From: Larimichthys crocea
Taxonomy: Eukaryota > Chordata > Actinopteri > Sciaenidae
Length of the DNA stretch: 64,000 nucleotides
Assembly (NCBI RefSeq): GCF_000972845.2
Contig: NW_020859554.1
Coordinates: 28,375-92,374 of the forward strand
Direction: 5' to 3'
Below are positions 1 through 14,700 of this stretch, piece by piece. A program made the translations under genes and the position numbers. The notes under the pieces were generated by a model that made no database searches, was not told the DNA's origin, and saw only the letters and a program-made list of their open reading frames with translations. Position 1 is the first letter of the stretch. Each line of letters opens with the position of its first letter.

Positions 1-161
1 TTTGAGGTGTGCTTTTTGAATACAGACCCCCAGCAACAGCCCACTCGTCACTCTCAAAATTTCTTTTCTAGTACTGAATTTGCTGAGCAGTGTCAGTAAT
101 AATGCATGGGGACGACGGGCCAGAGTCACACACACTCAAAATTTCTTTAGAAATTTTCTAG
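1..161 (+). mobile_element. 3' end of a Helentron/HINE-like element
   Basis: Nearly identical to 17245-17404 and 20660-20925. The sequence ends with the stem AAAATTTCT (138-146), loop TT, stem AGAAATTTT (149-157) and CTAG (158-161). A terminal hairpin followed by CTAG is a Helitron-type 3' end. CACACTCAAA just before the stem is the reverse complement of the family's 5' TTGAGTGTG, as in Helentron-associated elements. An internal near-repeat of the tail ends at about 72-75 (TTTCTAGT). The body is outside the window. Confidence 0.6.
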
Positions 162-184
162 TTAGTTAATGATTTGCTGCTGCT

Positions 185-372
185 CGTCACCAAGTGCTTG
201 CTCACGGTTGAACATTGTCTAATATTCTTTAGTTGTAGTGTCTCTAACATTGTAGGGAGTGCGGTCTGGACCTGCTCTGTATGGGAAGTGTCATGAGATA
301 ACCTTTGTTATGATATGGCGCTATATAAATAAAATTGAATTGAAAAATTGAAAATTGAATATTGAATATCTC
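185..372 (+). repeat. LINE/SINE 3' tail, L2-type
   Basis: Resembles the common fish L2-type 3' UTR: a GTCTGGACCTGCTC segment, then GGCGCTATATAAATAAAATT and a degenerate TTGAATTGAAAA tail. No coding part is present. Confidence 0.6.
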
Positions 373-540
373 CCTGGAGCTGAGCAGAGGCCCACTTCTG
401 AGACACATCTGAAACTAACCTACAGCAACTACATGAATGTTGCAACTACCTCTGCATAGAGAAAAGGTGAGGGATTTGTTCATTTGATGCCCACTAGATG
501 TTTAATGTCTGCCTCCCTCCATCTGTATGTCTTCCTACAG

Positions 541-1403
541 ATGACTCCAGTTCCAGCACCACGCCCTTGTCTTTCCAGCCACCGACCCAACATCACTTGG
601 GCCAGGATGATGATGGGATCCCCATTGTGCATATCATGCCATCCCCATCCTCCTCACCCTACACCAGTTTTAGAATTCCAGCCTCACCCAGGAGCACAAG
701 TGGCTGGATCAGGTCTTGCCAACAGGTTACACCAACCATGTCTCCCCTGGGTGCACCAAGCTGTCTGGACATGAAAAACCATCAGCCCATTCGGAGGTGG
801 TCCTCTCTCACCAAGTTGTCATCTGGGACTGACAAGAGTTCCACTAGGCCTTCGGTTAATCAATACAACCTAGGTTCACAAGGGTCCCTAGACAGAGGCC
901 TGTTATATGGGCACCGAAAAGAGGCCCTTACTTCAAATGTGGACCTTTATCTACCTTTATCTTCCTCCGTGCTTGGCCATAGCTTGCAGCAGCGCTCACC
1001 GGGTGCTGGCCCCTGCTACCGGTACAACCACAGTGGTAGTCCCACTGGTTTGGAAACAGACTTCTCCTCAGCTGTGCCCTTACCACTAAGACATAACAGC
1101 TTGGACATGAACTGCAGTGCTTTACCAGAGGCTAAACTGGCTCAGGGAGGTGGACAGGTTTGTAGTCTTGGCTTACCTAAACAAGCAGACTCACCACTGG
1201 GTCATCAGACTGATCGAGGCTCCCCAGTTCAGACTGCAATTCGCACCCAGATGTGGCTGACTGAGCAGATGGAGTACAGGCCCAAAGTACAGCGTAGAGG
1301 TAAACCTGGTCAAATCAACACAGGTAATGGAACAGAAGGCTGTGGTGCAGAAGAGGCGTCACCATGGCAACAGGGACACCAGCAGGAGCCAGGGCTTAAC
1401 TTG
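541..1403 (+). CDS. cep85l: cep85l large exon, Ser/Pro-rich N-terminal region
   Basis: The acceptor TTCCTACAG ends at 540 and the donor TTG|GTGAGT starts at 1404. The exon enters in phase 1, so one base of the first Asp codon comes from an upstream exon, and leaves in phase 0. Its ~287 residues are low-complexity and Ser/Pro/Gln-rich. CEP85L-like blocks appear in order: a Ser-Thr-Pro-Leu-Ser-Phe entry, [36 protein letters not shown] and [11 protein letters not shown], ending in a PWQQG block. An open frame extends back to an ATG at 498, but 498-540 is intron, so that ATG is not the start. The frame's extension to 1421 past the donor is likewise intronic. Confidence 0.88.
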
Positions 1404-4400
1404 GTGAGTTGTATAGTATAATAATGAGGTGAAAAAAGAAATGGGAAAGTAGAGGAAAGAAGAAAGAAAAGATAGAGCACGGGGAGTAAAAAGCAGCTAA
1501 AGCATGAATGGAGGAATTTATATTCATTCAAATATCATTTTTTAACATACATTTCAGCTCACTTTAAAATATTGACATATCTTAAGTTGATAGTAGTGGA
1601 GTTTTCTTGTAAACAAACTGGAATATTGCGAAGACAGCGACCAGAATTTAATTGATACAATCTTAAAGTAACTAATTTAAAAAGGTGGATTTAGTGTGAA
1701 GTAACTTAAGTGTGAATGACAAGTGTTGACAGTGTTCTGTTTATAATTGAGCTGACTAAAAACAATCAAGTCATGCAAGAATTACAATTCAGTTTTTCTA
1801 TTATTAGAACTTTATTGTAATAATGTTAGTTAAAACCTTAAATTGATGGAACAAAAATGTCACAGGCACAGTGCAGCCCCTGGACAGTGTGTGTGTGTAT
1901 CAATAATTAGTCTGCAGTTCAACAAATGAATGTCTTGTGTATTGTTTTGTTTTTTAAAGGTGCATATTCTCACACACTTTTTCTGATTGTCAGACAGAGA
2001 CCCTATCAAAACCATTTAGCTTAACTGCCACTTCTGTTTTATATTTAAGTGAAGTAAAGACGAGATCGAAGTGTCTTGTACACAGTAAACCTTTTTGTTT
2101 ATTCAAATTAAATCATGACACCAAGAATAAGAGTTGAACTGAATTGTCAGATCCCCAAAGATTCTCCCCTCTAGTCTGTAATAAATGACACACTGTTGCC
2201 CTGTTGCCCTTACGTTGTCATTATGCACTTCTGCTCTGTGAATGTTCAGTTACGTGTGTTTGTGTGTGTTCTCAGATGCTGATGGGGACCTCTCTTCCTG
2301 TCAACACTCTGGTGAAGGTTAAAGAGGGACTGCTTAGACAGAAAGAACTGGAGATAGATAGGTATTGTAGGACACACTATGGGCTGGAATATGTGCCACC
2401 AGAAACTGAATTTGAATCTTTTATATTTGAATTTGAATTGCTTAACTTGAATAATTGCATTAAAAAAATGAATTTGAATCACATAATTTAAATTTGTATT
2501 GTTCAATTTGAATCATTGCATTGAAAAACTGAATGTGAATTGTAATTTGAAATTGTATTTATTAGTTTGGAACTGAACGTTCACTTCTCACTATTCAAAT
2601 TCACTTCTTACAATTCAAATTTTCTGTGACAAACGTCCGGGTAGTTGAGGCAGAGCAATCGAGCACAGATACACAGTATGCCTCTTTGGCCAGTTAGCAC
2701 CTACGTTTCTGAGCACATAACATAGTGATCATTTGTTGCCACCCACCATTAAATGAGGAAGAACTGCTTTATGGCGTTATATTTGAGTTTAGTGTTGCCA
2801 CCCGCCCCGTTTTTCCCAGAATTGTTCTCTTTTTTTATTAGCCAGTAAAAAAAAAATCTCTCCTGGGACGCAATTTGTCCCGTTTTTATTTTATTATTTA
2901 TTATAAACTCTATTTGGTTTCCTTCGTTCTGTAGTCCAGAAAGGTTTCCATGCTTCTGGAGGTATTTAACCGTCTGGGGACGGATTGAGCGGATCCGTCT
3001 AATCCACCTTGTAAGTTTTACATATCTGTGAATATCTCTGAAACAGTTTATGATAAAGAGATGTAGTTTGTTTCACTGTTTTCCTGAGATTCTGCTGAAG
3101 ACTTTGTGGTTTGTGTCTTTTTTGTTCTATGCCACTGTGTAAAAGATCAATTGAAAAATGATGAAGATGTTCGGCATACTGAAAGTGCAGTCAACGTATG
3201 AACAAACGTTACTAGGCGGGATATTTTCTTTTTCAACCAATCAGTGGATGGTATCTATGACTTATTCTAGCTAATCAAATGACTCTGGGGTCTTGTGGGG
3301 GAGGGACAACAGAGAGAGAGCGCTGTATATGTAGAACAGAGTGCAGAGGTCAGGGAGCACAGTGACAGAATAAGTTTATAAATACTATTACTATTGAAGG
3401 ACAGGTTCCCCTCAACTTTCTGGAGGGTTTTTGCTTTGCTAAGTGAAGAAAATAAAAACCAGCGGTTGTTGTTTTGAATTTATTGAAGTTCATCAAAATG
3501 TATTTATTCATTCAGATTAATTTTATTTAGTCGGTACGTTATTTTGCTGGTTTTTATTTTCATTTTACACAAGGCTTCTTTTTATTTTGACGAGTGGTTT
3601 CCATAGCGACTGCAAGCGTCAGCTCATCCCCTTCTCCTGTACTGTGGTACATATTCAGCGCAGCTCCAACTATCACATTGTAAGATTGATTTCAATTAAA
3701 TCAAATCAAATTAAATCAAATTTTATTTGTATAGCCCAAAGTCACAAAGTACATTTGAGATGGAGATGAAGTCCCCCGGCAGTCTAATCCTATGGCAGCA
3801 TAACTAAGGGATGACCTGAGCCAGTCCTAACTATAAGCTTTATCAAAAAGGAAAGTCTTAAGTCTATTCTTAAAGGTGTTGGCTCCCAATCAAAAATGTA
3901 TAATCAGTTTCATGAGTTGTTTTGTCACGTTTTGTAATGGTTATTTAATGTACATAATAATCAAGTGTATTTTAACTCAATGAAATAGTGTGTATAGTTT
4001 CTTCTTCTTCTTCTTCCAATTTGCTGCTGCTACCACTTACTTACTGGAAAATGACCAATCATAAGAGGGCCGAGGTCAGCCTTGGTCTCCGCCCCCAAAC
4101 TGTCAAAAGTCTTCTCTTCGAGCGAGCAGAACTCCACCGCGAGCGAGCACAGGGGACAGAGAGAGCGAGAGTGGGTTGTCTTTTATTCACGCAGTTGCTG
4201 AATATGCGTGAGAAGATCACACGGCAGTTGATAATTTGCGCTAGCACGACATGACTCAAATAGGGTTACCATCTTGGATTTGTTAATACATTTATTCAAT
4301 CAGGGCTCACACACAGTCAAACACTGAGGGTTTGATGAATTTAACCCTCTGGGACTAAGCCATTTTCAGCTCATTTTTACTTCTTTAACATTTGGGCTTA

Positions 4401-7400
4401 TAAACAATACCTAATCTATATGGAACATTATGTGTTTGGTATCTATAGATTCAGGAGAACCTAGGCTATCATAGGCATTCATGTAATGTGCTTATAAGGG
4501 AAGTATGAGTGAAAAATCTACAATACACTAAAGAATTTCAAAAATGAAAAGTAGATTTGTGATTTTTCACTCAAAATCACACCTCAAACAGTACTAGTGA
4601 AGAGTTTTTGAATGAAAATAGTAGCAGTATTTATGGCAAGTTGCAACAAATGACCACTATGTTACATGCTCAGAAACGTAGGTGCTGATTGGCCAAAGAG
4701 GCGTCCTGTATCTGTGCTTGATTGCTCTGCCTCAACTACCTGGATGTTTGTCACAGAAAATTGAAATTGAATTGTGAGAACTGAATGTTCAGTTTCAAAC
4801 TAATCAATTCAATTTCAAATTACAATTCAGATTCAGTTTTTCAATGCAATGATTCAAATTGAACAATACAAATTCAAATTATGTGATTCAAATTCAGTTT
4901 TTTAATGCAATTATTCAAGTTAAGCAATTCAAATTCAAATATAAATGACTCAAATTCAGTTTCTGGTGGCACATATTTCAGCCCATATCACACCCATGAA
5001 CACCTACAGTTGTTTGTCATATATCTCTGTGCAGACCAAAGTGCCTACTTTTAATCATCTGTTCAGTGTGTGTTTGCCCTATACTCTGTGTATTCAACTT
5101 CAGTACTACCAACACAATTAATATCATGTCAACTAGCTTTACTCCTCAAGAAGAACTGTCATTTAATATTTGTGTATGTATGTATCTGTTTTTGTAAATG
5201 GTAAAATTACTTTTATTTATACAACCTCCAACCACTCAAAGTGCTTTAAAACATACATTACACAAGTATAGAAAAGATAGTTTATTGATCCATTGAGGGC
5301 AAATTCTTTTTTCACTTAAACGTTCTTTTACACACATTTTTACCTGAAACACAACTACACACACAGTTAGAGGTTCAATACCTTGCACCTCAGAGGTGAA
5401 CTGGCACCTCTTCAGCTATCAGTCCACCATTCATACTAGACTTAAACGGCCACCCTCCGGTTCCCAAGTCAAATCCCGACAGACTGAGTTACGTTAACCC
5501 TTAAATATTCTGATAGCAGTGGCTGCCATGGTCCCCACAGGATGCTAAACTCACCCATACACCGACCGTTACACATTGATGACACAGCCATCTGGAGCCA
5601 TTTGTGGTTGAGTATCTTGCCCATTACTGGGTGACCCGCTCTGTCACTGGTCTTTGGTATGCTTCCTCCCCCACTGCATAGAAGTTTGCAGATACCACTA
5701 CAGTGTCAGAAAATGTATCAGAGAAGAATTTCTGGAGGTGACAGTTGTTTGTGTTGTGTCTGAAGTCTGATGAGTGTTGGGTGAAAAGAAAATGAGAGAG
5801 CATGGTACCCTGTGCGGCAAACCCAATACACAGTCATGAAGCATCAAATAACTATGGTCTGTCAGTAAGGTAGTTGATAGCCCACACACCCAAGTGGGAG
5901 TCTACTCCAGCTCCTACTAGCCTTCACCAGAGAAGTGATACTGTATTGTATTGAGAGCACTGGAAATTAAAAACGTGTGTGCTGCCAATGTTCTCCATGT
6001 GTAAGAGGTATCTCTGCAGTAGGTAGATGACTGTGCCATTAAAAACCTCTTTTTCAAGGGAGTGCTGGTTAAGACAGGCGGCAGCACAAACTAAGAACAA
6101 TCAATTATAACACACACAAATCACAGACAATATTAGAACAAATGGAATGAAGAAAAATAATAAAAAATACCATACAAGTGATGAATTTAATATCCATTAA
6201 AGCAAAAACAAACACATGATCCTGTTTCCAGGTCTTCAGATAGTTCAGGTGTTTTGAAGTGCGGTTATATGAGTTTCTTCCACCTTTTTTCCCTGTTAAA
6301 GGGTTTTTGTGGGCAAGTTTTTCCTCACTCGAACCGAGGGTCTAAGGACAGAGGGTGTCACTCCCTGTACAGATTGTAAAGCCCTCTGAGGCAAATGTAC
6401 TTTGTGACTTTGGGCTATACAAATAAAATTGATTTGATTTGATTTGATTTGATAATCAGCATGTTATCTACACTAGACAGCAGTCAGTGTCCTCCCAGTA
6501 AAGAGAAGAAGCACAGAAGTCTCTGCACACAAATGGAGCAAAAGACTACGGTCTCAACCTAGGCCAGGGGTCGGCAACCTTTACCACTCAAAGAGCCATT
6601 TGAATCCGTTTCTCACCGTAAAGAAAGCACCGGGAGCCGCAAAACCCTTTTGACATTCAAAATGACACGGCATGCAACGTTTTTTTTTATTACATTTAAT
6701 GAAGGACTGCAGAGAGAGAAAACAAAATTAAGTAACATTTCTGCATGAAACAAAAACATTCTGTGCAACAAAAAAAAAAAAGAAACAGTCAGCCTTAGTA
6801 GGCCAAAGTTCAAGTTAACTACTTAATGTCTATTTGAGTCCTTCTTGTATTTATGAAAAACCGTCAAACTTAAATTATCCACCGGCAGCAAACGAAAAAA
6901 AATGCCGTCGTCTTTTTGTGTGCCGTCATCCTTTTACTGGAACGGGCGTTGGCTGTCAACCTGAATAATAAAAGAAATATGAATATGCAAAATAATAGGC
7001 AGTTAAAATATTTATCATACTTAGTTAATGTGATTTCTGCTCCTGAGTCTCAGCGCACAGCGTCTGCAGGTCAGGACTGGACAAGATACTGTAGCGACCC
7101 TGCAGTAATGTTACAGTGTTACGATGTTGAGTTCTGTGGTTTCCCATGGTGTGTAAATGCACCTGAATGAGAGCAAGGGGGCGGGGAAGCAGGTGAGAAG
7201 GGGAGCGCGCGTGTGTGAGTGAGAGTGGATGAAGTATGACGAGTGAGGCTGATGTGTGGGACCTGTTATGTCGTTTGGCGTGGTTATGGCCAACAATAAC
7301 ACAGTTCTGTAACGCTACAATACATTTTAATTTAATAGTCATCAATTAATTTCAAAAGTCACAGGGAGCCAGATCAAAGGGATCAAAGAGCCGCGGGTTG

Positions 7401-10400
7401 CCGACCCATGACCTAGGCCCAGCAAAGTGCCAAGGGGAAAATGCTAATGGAAAGGTTGACTCTCTAACAACGACGACGACGACGAAGACGACGACGACGA
7501 CGACGACGACAACAACAACAACAAATTGTTATTACATTCCACAAAACACCTGTAGGGCATGGGTATAAGAAGATTTCCAAGAAATGTAATATTTCAAGAG
7601 GTACCATTGAGAGCATTATAAGGAAGTTTAAAACTTATGGAAGAGCTGCAAACCTGCCAGATTTACAACACTAAAATGACTTACTGTCATTGTTATTTCC
7701 TTGCTATGTCCTGTTGTACTGGTTTTCTTTCTGATTATTTTGTTCACTCAAATTCACGTTCTATCTTTGTCTGGCATACTAATTAGTATGTTCTATGTTC
7801 TCTAAGCAGGGGGGGATTCTGTGTTTCAGACAAAAGCAGCAGATTTTGCAGCTCCATGCCCGGATCAGGGAGAATGAGCTTAGAGCACAGCAGGTTCTGC
7901 AGAGCCAGAGAGGATGGTTTGATGACTTCCACATTTTAAATACTAAGGTGGCTCATTTCTGTGATGAATGACCAGATGCATAATTTGATAATGTCATCAA
8001 ATTCATAAGAAAAGTAACAGCACAAGTTCTGGTTCTTCTAAAGGAATCAGCAATGAGAAGACCAAGCAAACAGCCATCTGACGAAGAACTTAGTAGGAAA
8101 CTAGTGGTAACTGAACTGGAAGTACTCCATTTGAATGAGTTCTTCAAGCAAGTCACACGGAAATATACAGAAGACATCAGGAAACTGGAGGAAAAGGTAC
8201 AGAAAATAACTGAAAACAGAATTCACAATCATTAATACAAAGAAAGTGAGCAGACGGTTCGATCTGATACTACCTGATGAATTGCAAAGGATACACATTG
8301 CTTTTTGATATACAGTACTGTACAAAGGTTTTAGGCAGGTACGAAAAAATGCTGTGAACTAAAAATGCTTTCAAAATGGAAATGTTAACAGTTTATTTTC
8401 ATCAATTATATAAGAGAAATCTAAATCAAATTGATATTTGGTGTGACTGCCCTTTACTTCAAAACAGCATCAGTTCATCTAGGTACAGTTGCACACAATT
8501 TTTGAAGGAACTTGGCTGGTAGGTTGTTCCAGATATCTTGGAGAACTAACCACAGATCTGTTGATGTAGGCTTCCTCAAACCCTTCTGTCTCTTCATGTA
8601 ATCCCAGACAGCCTCCATGATGAGATCAGGGCTCTGTGGGGGCCATACCATCACGTCCAGGACTTCTGGCCTCTTCCAGTTTTAGGATGTTTCTCTTTAA
8701 GTCAATGACGGTGTTTCAACCTACATGTGAAACTGATGATTAGCACCTGTTTGGTATACTTGGTTGATCATGCACCTGACTACAATCCTACAAAATCCCT
8801 GACTTTGTCTAAGTGTACCTACAAGAATTGATGCTGGTTTGAAGGCAGAGGGTAGTAACACCAAATATTGATTTCATTTAGATTTTTCTTTAGTTTGCTC
8901 ACTTTGCATTTTGTAAATAGATGTAAAAAAAAAACACTTATTTATATTTTGAAAGCATTCTTAGTTTACAGCATTTTTCACACCTGCCTGAAACTTTTGC
9001 ACTGTGCTGTATTTTAACATAACTGTCATGAACCATAAACCTGTTTTTTATCAACAGATAAAGACAAGAGATCGCTACATCAGTAGTCTGAAAAAAAAGT
9101 GTCAGAGAGAGAGTGAACAGAACCAAGAAAAACAGCAACGTATAGAGACACTGGAGAAATACCTGTCTGACCTACCAACGCTGGACGAGGTGCAGGCCCA
9201 GTCCCAGCAGGTACACACACACATGTTAACACACACCTATCACTTACATTACAAATAACTTCAAGTGTCAGAGATCCAAGGGGACTAAAGTCCAAATTTC
9301 TGTGTCCATGAGTATGCTCGAGTCAGCCTGACATAGATTTCATCATCAGAGGATATACACGTGGGTTTTGTGTGCATCCATAAACATCAAATTGTTTGCA
9401 ACTGTGTGGACTGTCTGCACCAGGACTCCGCAGTTGTATGTACGTCGTGTATGTCTTCGTTTGGGAGTATATTGAGTAGATTTGAGCAAGTATTTGGATG
9501 ATAGAATATTCTGTAAATAGCCCTTATACTCTTGTGATCAAAAACGAAGAAAAGGGGTAAAATGAAGAACTTTAACTACAGTCCAGCCCACTTCTAGTTT
9601 TGCCTCCGCCCATTCCAAGTGCAGCTATATGGATACAGATAATTTAGTTATTCGAATAAATTCAGGCCTTTGGAAAGGTCCATTACTTTAAAGGTATTTG
9701 TGGAAGGTTCACAAATGTTTCTGCAGTTTTCACATTTTATTTTGACTGGACAGTAACCTCTAAAAATAAGCCCTGATTTATTTCTTGTGTTCTTTGTCAG
9801 CCCTGTCACTTTTTGTAGCTGTCTCTGTCTCACCCAGATAAAGGGAAGGACTAAACATGTGATTAGTTTTTTGAATGTTAAAGTAAAAACATGAGACCTT
9901 TGCACTGAGTTTCTCTCTGCTTTAGGTCTCTTTGTCTGGTTCCAATTTCTGAAAACAGACCTTCCTTTAATGTAAAGATGAGTGGAAATAAAAAGATAGA
10001 CTTTACTGATCCCACGCCAGGGGAATTCATTTGTTACAGTAGCATACATAAATTAATAAGGGCATCCTCGAGGATTAACTGGTGTAGTGGTCTCCCCATG
10101 TACAAAAGAACACTCTCTGTGCTTAGATCCAGCTCTGCATCCCTGTCTCCTTCTCCTCACTTTAGCAGGGATCTCTTTCCACAGAGAGTATATTAGCTTT
10201 ACCTACTTCCAGTGGTTCACCGATAAAAAAACATAATAAAAGTACTAAAAGTATTGAAAACACAAAAAAGTGTTCAGAGCTGCTGTAATTGGCTGCCAAC
10301 TACTCGGTGTCATGGCAACAGAATGAAAAAATTGAAAATAATAATAATAATAAATAAAGCAACACTATGTTGACACTACTGCAGCATGTGAGGCAGCTGC

Positions 10401-11693
10401 CAGGTTATTACTTTTCTCCTGTCTGTTGCTGAGTTGGCAACTTGGAAAATGACTCGACTGATTTGCAAATAGCAACATCGTGAATTCCTGGAGGGTCTGT
10501 GTTATGGTATCATTTACGGTACAGTCAGGCCTGACGCCTATTACCACTACTGCGCATGTGCGTAGTGTGTGTGTGACAGAAAGGCAGACGCGGCAGTGGA
10601 AGCTGCTGCCGCAGTTTCAAGAGAAAAGCAAAGTAAAAAAACAAACAAAAAAAGCCGATGCTTTTGTTCGTCGACATAATCGTGACTAATCGACTAATCG
10701 TGGCAGCCCTAAACACAATACATAGCAGCCAGCCAATATTAGTTACACAAAGTTACACAGTGCAAGAACAGGCGTAGACCTAGACAAAGGGTTAGGGTGC
10801 ATCACGTCTTCAGTCAGTCTCAAACTCAGCCCCATCTATATCCGTGGCAGGACATAGTCAAGACTGTCAGTGGTTCCACATGCCTCAACTCAGACAAGTG
10901 GAGTTTTCAGGGTTAGATAACCGCTGCTTGGGCTTCAGCATTGGTAGCCGCTTTCTGTAAGGATGATGAGCAGCTAGAGAGCCAGCCCTGTTAAAACAAA
11001 CTGGAAGGAACTGGAACTAGCTGGTTAGACACAGACCATTATGTCACATACATAATGTAACTAAACATACATAACATACATAATATAAGAGTAATTTGAA
11101 CTGAAACCATAATGAGCCTAACAACTGATTATGCCAACACCCGATTATGATTATAATAGACAATTAGATCAGGCTAATCTTTACATGATTGGTTTCATAC
11201 ATTGGCAAATCACTAACTTGCATTATACACATTTTAGGCCCGAAATAATTTGGTTCCTGATGGTCACATGACAACAAATTGCAGTCTGCAAATTCTCATG
11301 TCCAAAGTGAATTAATTGGTGAAAAAATGTATTAATTTGGTGCCTTGTTTGAGAGCATCTATTGTGTTGTTCAGAGGTAGCGTTAGTGTACAACAGTTCA
11401 AATACTGTAGTAACATTGATCAAAACATTGCTCAATTCTAATGACCACAGTGTTTGATTGTGTGTGCTCAGCAGGAGGAGGTACAGCAGAAAGCCAAGGA
11501 TCTGGAGAAGACCCTGTCTCAGTTACAGAAGAGCCTCGAGGAAGGATGTTCTCTGATTACAGAGAAGAGCATCAAGATTGAGATGCAGGCAAAGAGAGAG
11601 AAGGAGTTGATTGTATCTGTACACGGGTACATATAATCAACTAATGTCTATCATTGTAAACAGCTGCTGTCAGATTGTTGTAAGGTGTATTCA

Positions 11694-11743
<50 letters not shown>

Positions 11744-14700
11744 AGCCTACAGAAGAAGGTGCAGCAATGTTTGGGCGATGGGGTGAGGTTGCCAATGCAG
11801 GACCTAAAGCAGCTTGAAGTGGAAAACACTCAACTTCTGGAGCAAAAAGACCACAGTGGCAGGGTAGCATACTAAACATACACATGCACAAATGCATGAA
11901 AACATACGCAATTAAAGTCAAAAACTCATTAATGTGTTACTTTTATTTCCCACCAGCTGATTCAGCATCAAAAAGAACAGATTGAAAGACTGACCTCACA
12001 ACTAGCGGTACGGTAATTAGCAGATCCACACACTCAAATTCTCAACCTTGGGTGTATGTTCTTAATAACAGAATGAAAAAGTGTGATAATGACAACTCGA
12101 CAGTGTGATACAAAAGTAGAAGTAGTAGTCATTTTTAACTCTTCATATCTTATAACCTGATGAAGGTTTTCAGTCATCACTGGGAGGTCTTCTTTGTCTT
12201 CCTTGTTGATTCAGTCCATATCAAAGTGAAGTGCAATACTTAGCAGAGATTGTAGTTGTAGCTTGTAGGTGTGTGTGTGTATGTTATGAGGGGCATGTAC
12301 AGTGCCTATGCGATGACATCAAACATCAGGGGGGAGTACAGTACCCCCTCAGTAAACTGAATACATTCAGTTCATTCGCTCTGTCCAGGCTTCCCTCAGG
12401 CTGTCTCCCCCTTTCTTGAATCCAGTGATCATCCTCCTCCCTGACCACACATCCTTCACGTTGTTTTCCTGGAGTTTTCGCTCTAGCTTCTCCTGATATG
12501 CCTCCTTGCCTTCCCTCAGCTTTCTTTTCAGCTCCCTCTGCACGCTCCTCAGTAGCTCCCGGTCCCTGAAAGCTCTCCTCTTCCTATTTAGCAGCTTGTT
12601 GTTTGGAAAGCATCTCACCCTCCTGGTGGGTACAATGTTGTCAACACAGAAGTTGATGTACTCTGTGATGTCGTCAGTCATGGCATTGATGGTCCTCACC
12701 ATGGAGCTCACACAGTACATCCCAATCTGTGGCCTCAAAACAACCTTGCAGGGACCCATCAGCTTCATGTGACCCCTCCTAACTGTCCTGGTGACCACAG
12801 GCTGCTTGTGAACAATGGGTATCTGTATCTGGAGGTGAGAAGTACCAGATTGTGATCAGATCTGCCAAGGGGTGGAAGGACAGTGGAGTTGTGTGCCTCC
12901 TTAACATTAGCATACATTAAGTCCAAGGTTTTATTGTCTCTGGTGGGGCAGGTCACAAACTGTTGAAAGGTTGGGAGTGTAACAGAGAGAGTGGTGTGGT
13001 TGAAGTCTCCGGAAATGGCCATGAATGCATTAGGATGGTCTGTTTGCAGTCTGGCTGTGACTGAGGTGATGACGTCACACACGGCACCGGCATCAGCTGA
13101 TGGCGGAATGTAAACAACGATAATGATGGCGCACGTAAACTCCCTTGGCAGATAATATGGACGCATGCTCACGGCTAACAGTTCAATGTCCGGGCTACAG
13201 AAACGTTCCTTCGCGGTAGTATGTCCGGGATTACACCACCTGTTGTTCACAAGCATCCTCAAGACTAAAAAGATGGCTTTAATAATAATAATAATACATT
13301 TTATTTAAAAGAGCTTTTTAAGGTACTCAAAGACACTTTACATAAGAAGAACATCAAATCAACCTACTGGACACCATGGTACAGGGTGCGCTGGTCAGGT
13401 CCCGGGACTAGGACATCTCTGCGATGGATGCTTCAAGCTTTTTTTTTTGGGCTGGACAAAGGTAGAAGAGGCCGATCCATTCTCTGCTGTCAGAGAAAGA
13501 ACAAGAGCTGACAGAGCCAAGCCTGATCGGGCAGAGAACAGTTGAGTTTTACTCTTCACTGGTGAAAGGCTGCAGGTATCACAGTGGATTTTTACATGGC
13601 TTTCTGTGATATCTAGGCCCACGACATAATGGAGGTGTTTAATGAGAGCCTAGCTTTGGGGTTACTGCCTTTGTCGTGTCGCAGGGCCATCATTACACTC
13701 CTGCCCAGTAGGTCTATGGTAGATAATATCTACCTATTTAGGATGTTTTGGAGGCATAAACACTGGATTGATCTCATTTGGTTCAAGAAAAGGCATTTGA
13801 CCGCGTTGAACACTGCTTCTTCTGGAAGTTTATGGAGAGGTTAAGGTTCAGCAATGGTCTCTTTGCCAAGATCCAGATGTTGTAGGATGATACTGAGAGT
13901 ATGGCTTGTGCATGGAGATGTTTGGCAGGGCTGTGCCAACACATCCTCGAGTTCTGAGACCTGCTGCTCCAAGGTCTCCATCCTCTCAATTAAGTTTTCA
14001 AATTTTTCGTATTTCAGTTTACTGTCCAACATCTTCTCAATATTAGCAGTACCACACTCCACAATTAACTTATCTCGGTATGCAGTTTGCTCTTCACTCT
14101 CATTGAAGTTTCTCTCTTCTTCTTCTTTTTCTTCTTCTTTTTTCAGTAGAATACCTCTCAACATGAAATTTCATTATTGATTATTAAGAACGTAATAATT
14201 TCTGAAACCTGCTGTATATTCTTCTAAAGAATAATTCAGGCTCACCTGTCACATGTTGTGCTTTGTTAGGCCACAAGTACAAGACTGCAAAAGAAAAGAG
14301 GCCTTCATCAAGAGTCTTATCCACTAGAAAAGAAGGAAAGCCTGGCCATCCCATGTGGAGACTTCCCACAGGTATAACTGTTTACTCTGTCTGTCTTGCT
14401 GCAGAATACATTATAAGCCAGGAATTGATGTGGTTACTGATCATTACTAGTGAGTTTTCTAAGGTTGTTTAGATTCCTCTAAGAACGTATCTACTATGTA
14501 TTTGACAAATCAGACAACTTTGTCTCTCTGAGTCCACACCAACTTTGGGAGACATACAGTATGGCTCACATACAACAACTGATCAAGAGTTTCTATATGT
14601 TATGAAGTAGTGTGCATTTGTGTGTGTGAATAGTGACAGAGGCTGCCATCTGCTCATCAGGAGCAATACAGTACTTAAAATTGAATTTGGCACCTCTGGG

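Noticed and set aside
498..540. ATG at 498 as the start of the large cep85l exon
   Set aside because: A good acceptor ends at 540 and the family has conserved sequence upstream of this point, so 498-540 is intron.
6916..7345. Overlapping frames inside the hAT element at 6565-7410
   Set aside because: No transposase motif on either strand; a non-autonomous element.
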